Positions 12,591 through 22,128 of a DNA stretch of 64,000 nucleotides are shown piece by piece. Where the stretch lies: positions 1,922,001-1,986,000 of the forward strand of contig MU008160.1 in assembly GCA_010909165.1 (NCBI GenBank), given 5' to 3'. The DNA comes from Anthoceros angustus. Its lineage: Eukaryota > Streptophyta > Anthocerotopsida > Anthocerotales > Anthocerotaceae. Both the position numbers and the translations under genes were made by a program. A model generated the notes under the pieces. That model was not told where the DNA came from. It did no database searches and was given only the letters and a program-made list of their open reading frames with translations. Position 1 is the first letter of the stretch; the number at the start of each line of letters is the position of its first letter.

Positions 12591-14506
12591 TCACGGGTTT
12601 ATAAAGCCATCCTTTCGTCCCTCAAATCCAGGTCTCAAGAGTTTTTTCTCCCTCTGTGGACATCAGGAAGAGAGCGACGCTGGTCAGCTTTCAAGCCCAC
12701 TGAATAGATGCACAGCCAACATCCGTAGACAACATAAAGCATTTACCTTGGCTATCTGACGCTCTTTTTTACCGTCAATGCGCTGGGAAATATGTTCCCG
12801 CCTTTTCTGCTGCTTTTCCTGAAATGTTTTCCTTTCCGTATCCTTCCTATCTTGCCTGCAACACATCAGACGAACCAAAGACATTCCAAGCCCTCAGCTC
12901 ACTGTGCATGTGCTCGGTGCCCTCTCCTAGTCAAACAACACAACCAGTGCTACAGTCTTTGTTCACTGCACAAACCATTTCTGAGCACTCTTCTGCCGTT
13001 GCTGTTTCTCCTTCTTTAAACTTCGCTTCAGAAGCTTTGGATCATCCAGCACCTGCACCAGACATACTGCACCATCAGAACCAATCCCAAACAGATCCGA
13101 CATGTACATTCAACGCAGCCAGTCACATACCTTGTCTCCTGCGGCACGACTTACAGCAGCACTCCATGCATGCTTAGTGGCGACTGCCTACACACCCATT
13201 ACAACAGCTAGAGTCAGAGCTCCTTCCCGTCAAACAGGACACCATTCACACCAGATGAACCAAACATCTATTACCTGTCCATTGGTTGGATCTTGCATCT
13301 CCTTTTGCAGATCAGTAGCCTGCAGATAGAACAACAAAGCTCAGTGCCAGGCACATTCACAAAAGCTCTTCAAATTCAGCCTCGGTGTCAAACATTTCAC
13401 ACCAACCTTTATGAGCAGCTCTTCTTTAGACACTTTTGGTCTTTTCTTTTGCAGCCGGACAGCTGCAGAATCCAGGCCCATCTTTACTCGACCAAACTCC
13501 ATATTTACGGGCTGGACTTCACTCTACAACACAAAAGACCAAACGTGAATTGATTAGCCCAATCTGTGCTTGATCGCGTCCCTGTCTCCCTCAAAGACAA
13601 ACCTTTCGTGGAAACTGGACCCAGCCCGCCACTTACTGGCTTAGACTTCTTGGCAGGGGCGACTCCAGCAGGACGAGTACCAGAGACAACAGCATCAGCT
13701 GGGCCAGATGCACGTTTCCTTTTGTTGCTCTCTTTCTTCTTTTCAGTTTGCCATGTTTTAGCCTTCTTGGCAGTATCAACAGCATGCTGAGATCGCAGAG
13801 TCTCAAGCCGCTTGTGCAGCCGTTCCAGAAGCTGCTCTCGAGTAACTGCTCTGTTCACATCTGCAATGCCATAACCAAGTTACACCACAAACCATCACCA
13901 AATTACAACGAGGACATACAACACGCCCAAGAGCCTAACTAACCTTGTTTCTTCAAGACAGGCTGCTCCTCTTCCCCCTCGCCACTTTCTTGTTGCAGCA
14001 GCAGCTGCGAGGTGCTGACAAATTTGTCTGGGTCAAGCTGTCAAACACAACCACACACCCATGAGCCATGAACCACCACCTCTCGCCAAGCAGGCTCAAA
14101 TCAAACAATCGATGCGGAACAGCTGCAAAAGCAAACCTTCTTCCGCTTTGCCAGCTTCAAATTCTGCTTCGTTTGCTTTTTCCTCGCTTCACGAGCTTTT
14201 TTGCTCAAACCATACGCCTGCTCGCACCAGCACATTCGTCAGCTCATCGGCAGCGGAACCGGGAACCCACACACCTGACAGCAGACCCACCTGCTGTGCC
14301 TCGGACGTGGATGGAATGTAGAACTTTGCTGGTATCATGTCTACTAGGTTGTTGAAAACTGGTGCATTGCCAAAGCCAACAAAATGTCAGCACCCACCAC
14401 AGACCTGACACGCACCACATCAAGCACCCTGTCCAGGAGGCATGAAATCCTTACACACTGTATGCTGATGCACAACATCCGCCAATTCTTCGGTCGAGAT
14501 CGCCAT
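12591..14506 (-). CDS. SURF6/RRP14-like nucleolar rRNA-processing protein, ten exons
   Basis: Ten minus-strand exons join exactly in phase: 14506-14455, 14358-14291, 14217-14137, 14037-13944, 13860-13637, 13523-13407, 13319-13275, 13052-12976, 12855-12747 and 12653-12591, giving 309 residues. The N-terminus matches the RRP14 domain (HTVFFNNLVDMIPAKFYIP), followed by an acidic stretch and a Lys/Arg-rich middle. The C-terminal block is characteristic of the SURF6 family: KLLKRSLKKEKQQRQKSA, EKQQKRREHISQRI and the end RPGFEGRKDGFIN. Family members are nucleolar and act in early pre-rRNA processing for both subunits. The gene is head-to-head with ribosomal protein eS12 across 360 bases, so the pair is probably co-regulated. 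A strong donor (CCA/GTAAGT) decides the end of exon 5; reading through instead shifts the frame. Confidence 0.93.
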
Positions 14507-14866
14507 AGCGCCAATTTCCCAAGCACAGTCACTCCTTGAGAAAAAACCCTAACATATATAACCCGATATCGAGAGTGCCTGCTTATCTGGAAGTCTTGCC
14601 AGACTTCCATATAAGCAGCTGCTGACTTTGGCGGGGGCGAAGTCTTCGGCTCTGGGAGGAGTCTGAACACCTTAGGGTTCCTAATTTGTGAAGGCATCGG
14701 CTCCATGGATTAGGGTTTGTGGAACCCTAGATTCATAAACCCAGAGACTTTGCCTATTCGGGCAACGCTGCCATATTTTCTCTTCAGCGACTTCTAAGGG
14801 TTTAGGTCGTGGCTTCTGCTGGTGGCATCCTTGCGGGTCGTTTGTACTCCAGAAAATTTTGCCACC
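14507..14866. promoter_or_regulatory. Bidirectional promoter with telo-boxes between SURF6-like and eS12
   Basis: This 360-base gap separates the divergent starts at 14506 (minus) and 14867 (plus). It contains AAACCCTAA at 14544-14552, its reverse complement at 14710-14718, and related AGGGTTT/AACCCTA matches near 14670, 14732 and 14797. Telo-boxes are known elements of plant ribosomal-protein and ribosome-biogenesis promoters. Shared control of the two genes is inferred. Confidence 0.7.
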
Positions 14867-15718
14867 ATGTCTGATGGGTATGTCCAATCTTCTCTGCCAT
14901 GTTTTCCATTTTGGTTCTCTTTTCTCATCTTGGCTGTTTGCAGAAGAATGACATGAATGACCCTTGCGTCGCTGCTGCGCAAAGAATGTGCGTGAGCTGA
15001 GCGATTCTGTGGTGTCGTCGTGTGCGCTGCATGCTGTGAGCAGGGAGCCAGAAGCCGCCGGAGATGTATTGGGCGACCAGGCAGCTTCCTCAGGCCCCAC
15101 GCTTGGGGAGCCGATGGATATTCTGACTGGTCTTCAACTGGTATTGAAGAAGTCGCTGGCGCATGATGGGCTAGCTCGTGGGTTGCACGAGGCTGCCAAG
15201 GCCATCGAAAAGCATGCGGCGCAGCTTTGTGTACTGGCCGAGGACTGCGATCAGCCTGACTACTCCAAATTGGTGCAAGCCCTGTGCTCTGAGCACAATG
15301 TGAATCTCATCTCAGTACCAAGTGCCAAGAAACTCGGAGAATGGGCAGGGGTGAGTGGAGTGATATGGAAGCGCGGCCTCTCTTCAATGCCTTGAGTTTT
15401 GTCGTTGATTGTTATGTCTCTCTTGCTGAATCGGCTTTCTTTCTTTTTTGCAGCTCTGCAAGATCGATTCCGAAGGGAAAGCGCGGAAAGTTGTCGGCTG
15501 CTCATGTGTCGTGATCAAGGTAAGGATGCTTCGGATGTCTTTCCTTTTGAAATGGAAACTCGTTATACGAAATCACAAATTTCTACAGCATCCAGGAACG
15601 TGGCGTAGATGACAAGGCTTCTAGAACTAACGGGCTGTTTCTCCCTTATGTCTTTCAGGATTACGGTGAAGAGACAGAAGGTCTGAACGTAATACAGGAG
15701 TACGTGAAAAGTCATTGA
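14867..15718 (+). CDS. RPS12: Cytosolic 40S ribosomal protein eS12
   Basis: Exons 14867-14877, 15044-15350, 15454-15519 and 15659-15718 give 147 residues. The first exon is only 11 bases (Met-Ser-Asp-Gly). Conserved eS12 text includes [70 protein letters not shown] and the C-terminal [14 protein letters not shown]. The protein belongs to the L7Ae/L30e fold group and sits in the beak of the small subunit. A Kozak-like GCCACCATG supports the start. The promoter is shared with the SURF6-like gene on the other strand. No defects are seen; length and sequence are standard for the family. Confidence 0.96.
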
Positions 15719-16276
15719 TGACCTGATTATCCCAATTTTTCTAGGACGACAGTTTTCTCCCACTCCCCGCCTTCTAGCTGTATGGCCCCGGCTTATGGGT
15801 GCGGTGTGCGTGGGACTCGAGAGTTCATAGTGTAAAAGCTATCTGGAGGCCATGTGGTAGCCAGAGATTATGGCCAACCTTTATTATGTTTGCTCGGGGT
15901 GGGAAAACCTCCTTCTTGCAGGTCTCCAGCTGTTGGCCACAAACATGTCAGCGTGAAGCCCCCATTCTGCAGTCTATGCATAAAACTCCCTCCCCTGCTC
16001 GAAAGGGGGACTACCGGCACTTTCACGTGCTTGCAAGAGGCTCACTGATGTCACCGTAACCTGACGCAGCATGGTTGCACCAGATCCGGCTTTGCTTGCA
16101 TGCTCCTGCTGAGGGGCTCTCGCCGCATGATCTGCTGGGCGTATCCTGCCATCATGGGATTTTCTAGGCTCCAAACTGCTGGCTACTAACACAATAGTGT
16201 GAAATCCGTGTTCTCTGTTTGTGCGTTCGGCTGGTACTCCTTCTCCAATGTCTGGGTGTCCATAGATGCGCATGCC
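15719..16276. other. Intergenic: eS12 3' flank and upstream region of the LRR receptor pseudogene
   Basis: No gene seen. Two diverged copies of a block around CTGCTGGC-ACAAACA..GTGTGAA appear at about 15,930 and 16,175, suggesting an old promoter duplication. Confidence 0.4.
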
Positions 16277-16284
16277 TATAAAAG
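16277..16284 (+). promoter_or_regulatory. Candidate TATA box upstream of the LRR receptor pseudogene
   Basis: TATAAAAG preceded by GC-rich text. It lies about 450 bases upstream of the first plausible ATG of the receptor-like sequence, so a leader or leader intron would be needed. Confidence 0.4.
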
Positions 16285-16733
16285 ACACACTTGTGTCACC
16301 CAGTCTGTTGTAGCCATTCCGCTTTTTTCTACCGGTATGTGCTTTCCATCATTCCCCTAAGTACATCAACGGTGGATAAGAACTCCTATGGACGGATGAC
16401 TGGTTTCCATATGATACATACCACGGCCGCCCTTCCATTGTGCTGGCAAGAGAAGGGCGGCGGTGCAGTCAGGGCCAGCCTGCCCCGATGATGCCTCAGC
16501 TGCAGGACAACGGAAATCTGAAGTTCGTACTCTTCCTGCACAGCAGCAATGAAGGTGTACTGCATTTTCACTCCTGGCTGTGGTAGAGTATGATTCGAAA
16601 GCCAAGCCTCATGGGTACGGTGGCAGGTCGCAAGATGGTAGGTATCCGCTCAGTGTGTGGTGACAGGGGGGGAAACAAGGGGAACCAGGCTCAGGGCATG
16701 GCTGAGCTCAGGGCTGAGATTATGCAACAAAAA

Positions 16734-19005
16734 ATGTCTTTCAGACCCACGGGCCACTTGCAACTGGGCTTCACATTGCAGTTGTGGGCGTGTATTTTGA
16801 GGGCATGTGTGCTTGCTCATGGCCTCCTCCCGCCAACCATTCAAGCTCAACTTGGGTTCTCCAATGCACGCTGTGCTCTTTTGAGGTTCAGAGACAACAG
16901 TGACGACAATCATGAGTCATCAATGTGGGATATTTGGGATGAGAACGATGACAACGCCTGCGGTTGGATCGGGGTGTCCTGTACGTCTGATCTCCAAGTG
17001 CAAGGGCTCCATTTCTCCGGCTGGGGTTTGGTGGATACTCCTGATTTCGGCGCTAGCTTCGAAAGCCTGCAGCAGCCGGACTTGGCGTCCAACAGCTTGA
17101 CAGGCCTGACCTGTTGGATCTGTCCGGGAACCAGCTGGTTCCTCACCCACAAACATCCTGTCATGGAACACTCTGAGAGGCTCCGTACCATCCGGATTGG
17201 GGAATGTGTTCAACTTGGACCTGTCCAACAACATGCTGTCTGGGAACATACCTCCTGAAGATATTCGACGCGATTGCAACGTGGTTGATCTGTCTGGAAA
17301 TCAGTTGAATGGCAGCATTCCCACAACTCTTATAACTGTTCAGCGCTTTTCTCTGAATCTCTCTGGAAATTTCCTCGTGTTCAACATACCGGATACCTTA
17401 TACCGGAAGCTACATTGCAGCACTTGATCTGAGTAACAATTTGCTGGATGGCCCATTTCCATTCTCAATGTGGACTTCCTTTCTTCATCTCAGCCTGGGA
17501 AGAAACCGATTCTGTGGTGACATTATCGATTACCTCACTATGGTAGACACCAATCTTACGGTGCCCACGTCAATCTGGTTGGAGATCGGGCTACAAGGGA
17601 ATCAATTTACTGGAGACATTGCCACTTACGTCCAGCTCATCGGGCTTCCAACAGCGATAACATACTCTTCGAAGTCTTGAACCTCAGCTACAACAGTTTG
17701 AATATGACACTGCCGACAGCCAAGGACTCCAATCCTCTACAGGCTATGCTTGAGGATCCACAAATGGACGACTTGGTTGAACTTCGGCTAGCCGGTAATA
17801 GTTACATGGGAATCAGCTTGCTGGGGATGCTTAGACGGTCATTGCCATCCGTCCGTATCTGGGATCTTAGCGACAGCTTTCTGGAAGGAGAGATACCCGA
17901 CGAGCTTTTCACCCGCCTCGGAAATTTGATCCAGTTCAGTGTGTCCATGAACAGACCCTCAGGGCACATTCCAACAAAGCTACCTTGCAGTCTTCAAGTA
18001 CTGGAGATTGGTGACAACAACTTGAAGGGATTCACAGGTTTGCCCAGTTTGCTGGTTTTTAATGCATCCAACAACAGGCTCGGCGGAAGAAAAAATTTTC
18101 TATCCACGCTTCCTCTTGATCTTCAAGTCTTGGATCTCAGCGGAAACGATTTTTGGGTAGAAGTCCAAGCTGACATTTTCTTCTGGCTCCCAAACTTGAC
18201 CTTCTTCGATGTATCCAACAACCCCGGACTTTGCAGTGGCCCTCTTCCGGATTTTCTTTCTTCTACCGATGCAGGAATGCATCTTCCCGATTGTCCGCCT
18301 AAGCGTCGGTGGATGCTAGTGATCCTGGTTCTCGCCCCGGCCTTGCTGGTAAGCCTGGCCCGTTGTTTGCTCCTTACCTGGAAATGGAAACGGTATTCCA
18401 CAATGCCTGACTCAGAGCAAGATGCTGGCTTGATTGCAACAGTACTGAAGAGGGCCCTTGTTGTCACTCTGACGTCTCTCCGGGACCTTCAAAGGGCGTT
18501 GTATGGAGAGCAATAAATCTGCTCTCGTCTTCCAGTATGTTCCCAACGGCACCCTGGAGGAACATATTTGTGGGAGGAGGGAACCAGCACTCAGCTGGAA
18601 ACAGCCCCTCCTCGTAGCCCTTCAGACCTCCGATGCTCTGGCCTACCTGCATTCTGCTGACCCTCCCATCTTTCCCACGGATGGCAAGTCTTCAAATATC
18701 CTTCTGGATGAACACTTCGAACGCCAAGGAGCAGTTGCAGACCATCTGGATTCAATACGAAGCCTCCTTCCATTACGTAACGAACCTGCCGTCAGATATC
18801 GAAGTACCCGAGGATGCAGAGAACTACAGTTCAGATGACCAGAGCTCTTTGCTGGATCACTTAGATTGTGGAAAGTTTTCTCACAGTAGTACTCTGTCAG
18901 GGAGCACAGACGCATCGGATTCTATTACCGAGATGGTCAGCTTTGCAGACATGAATGCCAAAGCCCCTCGGATTGCAATCAACATCGCTCTTTTCCAGTT
19001 GATTG
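16734..19005 (+). pseudogene. LRR receptor-like kinase pseudogene with LRK10-like kinase remnant
   Basis: In order: a hydrophobic leader (from 16734), an LRR N-terminal cap with CGWIGVSC, many plant LRRs (LDLSNNMLSGNIPP, LQVLDLSGNDF and others), a juxtamembrane Cys pair, a transmembrane helix (about 18,305-18,385) and a kinase fragment. The pieces lie in at least four frames (16590-17258, 17197-17427, 17441-17680, 17677-18516, 18503 onward), so it cannot make one protein as read. The kinase keeps LVFQYVPNGTLEEHI, ALAYLHS and KSSNILLDEHF, but the HRD catalytic loop is replaced by FPTDG, and the glycine loop, catalytic Lys and DFG are absent. A tail with APRIAINIAL resembles the C-lobe of LRK10L kinases. 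The upstream frameshifts could be sequence errors, but the missing kinase lobes indicate a true pseudogene. Confidence 0.85.
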
Positions 19006-19637
19006 ATCCTTTTCGTTTCCTTCCTCTCGGTTCTCTGTTCTCTCACCCTTTCCAGCACTTCATCCTACGCCATGTGCTTCATCCCTTTTCTCTGACACAT
19101 TTATTAGCTTCCATCAATATTTCAGGCCACCTAGGACAACAGTATAACAAGAGCGAATTCTCTCTCTTGAGAGAACTTTTATTCAGTGAAGTTTGAAGGT
19201 TGCAACCTTTGCTTTAGGAACACATAAAGTTATACTATCTACGGCCTGCTTAAATGTACGTAGGCGAGACTGCCATACACGGCCGATAGCAGGGGTTGTC
19301 ACCTACCCTCATGTACAAAATGTCTGGCTTCCTAGAATCCTGATCTGGCAACAAACCTCTAAGCCCGGGAAGTTCTTCAGAAATTGTGGGCACCATTAGC
19401 TCGACTCCGATGCCGTTTGTCACCCACAAGGCCCAGCATTGCGCATCACTAAGTTGCCATCCCTGCTGTGTAAGAAAATGACCGAGTGGGCTTGCCCAGC
19501 AAGTGTCGGAAGCCCAGTGGACAGTGCAGCTACTTCGCTAGCCTGTAGAAGCCCCTGGCCGAAGTGAGGGTCAGCATGGTGCCAGGCTGCCAGGGCCGAG
19601 CCTTTACCCGGCTGACAGTGAGATGGTGCTCTTCAGA
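19006..19637. other. Intergenic region between LRR pseudogene and purM
   Basis: No conserved coding sequence. The right part is the probable 3' UTR of the purM gene. Confidence 0.5.
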
Positions 19638-21905
19638 TCACGGGCTCTTCTTGCTGTTGAACATGACCCCGTCGCCCTCCTTCACAGTGCCGATACGGTA
19701 TGCTTTCCCAATACCTGCTTCACCAGTCAGGATGCTGTGACCGGCATGAGAATCAACAACCAGTACCATCCCGATGCCCATGTTGAACGTGCGAAACATC
19801 TCCTTATCGCTTACATCACCAGCCTGAAGAAGCCAAAACAAATGGTGGCAGTCAGCACGCAAAATTAGAGGTATGGAAGTCAGAGATCAACGACCGAGTG
19901 CCACTGCACATACCTTCTGAAGCCAGTGGAAGATCGGGGGCACTTTCCACTGACCAAGCTCGACGTGGGCACCAAGACCGTCAGGAAAGATCCGAGGGAT
20001 GTTCTCCGTAAATCCTCCCCCTGTGATGTGGGCAATGCCCTTCACTCCACCTAGGTTAACAGCTTTCAGGACCTGCGAACAGAGGGTGGAGAATCACAGA
20101 CTCTCCCTCGTCATAGCCCCAAACCCACCGCATGACATCAGACAAGAAGAGATGCATATCACACCCACCTCTGGCACATAGATCCTAGTTGGAACCATCA
20201 ACGCCTGTCCGATTGTTATGCCACCTCCGTTGGGCAGCTCGTCATTCAACGACACTCCACTCTTTTCAATGATCCTGTTGCCCATCCGCCCAGAGATCCG
20301 GTTAAGCAGGCAGCAGCGGCAGACAGGCCTTCCTGGCAGAAGAACCCAACACCTACTTGCGAACGAGAGAGTATCCATTCGAGTGAACTCCACTCGATGC
20401 AAGCCCGATGATGACATCCCCTTCCACAATCTTGCTTCCGTCTATCAGTCTGTCCTTCTTCACAGCGCCGACAGCAAAGCCGCTGAGATCGTACTCGCCC
20501 TTAGCATAGAAGTCGGGCATCTCAGCCGTCTGCAAGCAGGCAAACAAGGCCAAGCAAGCGCAATCCTGAGCAAACAACAAAACCAAGCAGAAACGCACCA
20601 CGAGATGTGAAACCTGGCAGCACCACCTACCTCTCCACCGAGAAGAGCACAGTTAGACATCCTACATCCTTCCACGATCCCCTGGATCACCTTCTCCGCC
20701 AAATCAACATCGAGCGTGCTGGTAGCAAAGTAATCCAGAAAGAAGAGCGGCTGCGCCCCCGAGGTCACGATGTCATTCACACTCATGGCAACCTGCAAGC
20801 AAAGCCGGGCCAGCAGCAGCCACAGGACGTCAGACCCACCAGCAACAGCAGGCCCCGCAAACCTTCCCCTTGTCTTCACCACTCACCAGATCAATCCCGA
20901 TTGTGTCGTGAATCCCCGTCTCGAACGCCAGCTTGAGCTTGGTCCCCACCCCGTCAGTCCCCGCAACAAGGTAGGAATCGCCTGCAACAGCCAAACCCAA
21001 TTCGCCTGCATCATTCCCCCACGCCTGCAATTGCTCTCAACCACCAAACCCACACCCGCATTCCATCACTCCCCCAAGGCTGCAATTACTCTCAACCACA
21101 AAACCCACACCCGCATTGCATCACTCCACCACATCTCTAATTGCTCTCACCCACAAAACCCACACCCTCATTGCATCGCTCCCCCAAGGCCGCAATTGCT
21201 CTCAACCACAAAACCCACACACGCATTGCATCGTTCCCCTAAGCACAAAAAGAAGCTGCAATGCAACAACCCATCAAAACCCACAAAAGCCACAGACGCA
21301 TTGCAACAACCCTCACCGAAGGGATACAGGCCCCCGAATCCACCAATGCCGGGAGTCATGGCAGCAATGCGCCGTACAAGCTCGGCCCCGGCATCGATAT
21401 CCACCCCGGCAGCCTTGTACGTGAGCCCGCCACTCCCGTTCCCAGCCTCCGCCCGGGCGGCCATGGTCTTGTGCATCCGCCACCCCGAGCTGCGGATCAC
21501 GGAACTGGCCTCAGCCCGCGCAGCACTCCACTTGCGCGAATTCTTCAGCCGACCCAGGTCCGCAGAGAAATCCACAACAGCTGGATCCACTTCCACCTCC
21601 TTCTTCACAGCCCGGTGCGTGAGCCCGTCGGGCCCGGCGCACGAGCCCGGCACAATCCACCTCCGCGAATTCTTGGGCCGCTGCTGCATCATGGAAATCC
21701 CCGCAATCCGCCGCTCCTCCACGACACACTTGGAGCTCTGGGCATGGCTCTGGCTCGGCCGCTGCGGCTCCGCAACCTCTCCCTCCGCCGGCATGGCCAC
21801 GCACACCCAATTCCCCACCTTCTTCACCTCCCCCTCCGCCTGCCCCAGCACCGCCAGCCTCGCGCTGCTCCCGGTGAAGGCGCTGCTGGAGAATCGCAAA
21901 GCCAT
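19638..21905 (-). CDS. PUR5: Phosphoribosylformylglycinamidine cyclo-ligase (AIR synthetase), plastid-type
   Basis: It catalyses ATP-dependent closure of FGAM to AIR, step 5 of de novo purine synthesis, which in plants takes place in plastids. Minus-strand exons: 21905-21317, 20981-20887, 20792-20631, 20529-20357, about 20328-20169, 20072-19914 and 19823-19638, about 507 residues. PurM hallmarks include [31 protein letters not shown], the ATP-binding [49 protein letters not shown] and [11 protein letters not shown]. The N-terminus before the catalytic domain is about 170 residues, longer than usual, and contains KNSRRW and KNSRKW plus GLTHRAV echoing GLTYKAA, as if part of exon 1 had duplicated. 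The acceptor of exon 5 is uncertain: the frame-compatible choice adds an unusual Cys-rich stretch. A TATA box lies 216 bases upstream. Confidence 0.93.
21010..21250. repeat. Tandem repeat filling intron 1 of purM
   Basis: Four to five diverged copies of a unit of about 58 bases (core CTCAACCACAAAACCCACAC then GCATTGCATC) lie between exons 1 and 2 of PUR5. They explain most of the intron length. Confidence 0.85.
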
Positions 21906-22120
21906 GGCACCCACAAAGCGCAAAATTCACCTCCCCAGGACCCAACACCAGAAGCCCACCAAACCCACCAGAGCTTGCTCCCCTGCAGGCAATCCGAGCA
22001 GGAAGCAGAGGAAGCTCGGAAGAGAAGCAGGGGGAACACGGCAGGAAGGGGGGGAAAGAGCGAGGAAGCCGCAGAGCTGATGACTCTCGGAATGTGGATT
22101 GGAAGGGGAAGGAGAGGGGG

Positions 22121-22128
22121 CTTATATA
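22121..22128 (-). promoter_or_regulatory. Candidate TATA box of PUR5
   Basis: The minus strand reads TATATAAG, 216 bases upstream of the ATG at 21905. A telo-box-like AAACCCTAAACC (minus) lies further upstream near 22,255-22,267. Confidence 0.6.

Noticed and set aside
13603-13636. Extending SURF6 exon 5 to the GT at 13,602
   Set aside because: The phase would then be wrong for the next exon; the strong GTAAGT after Pro at 13,637 keeps the frame.
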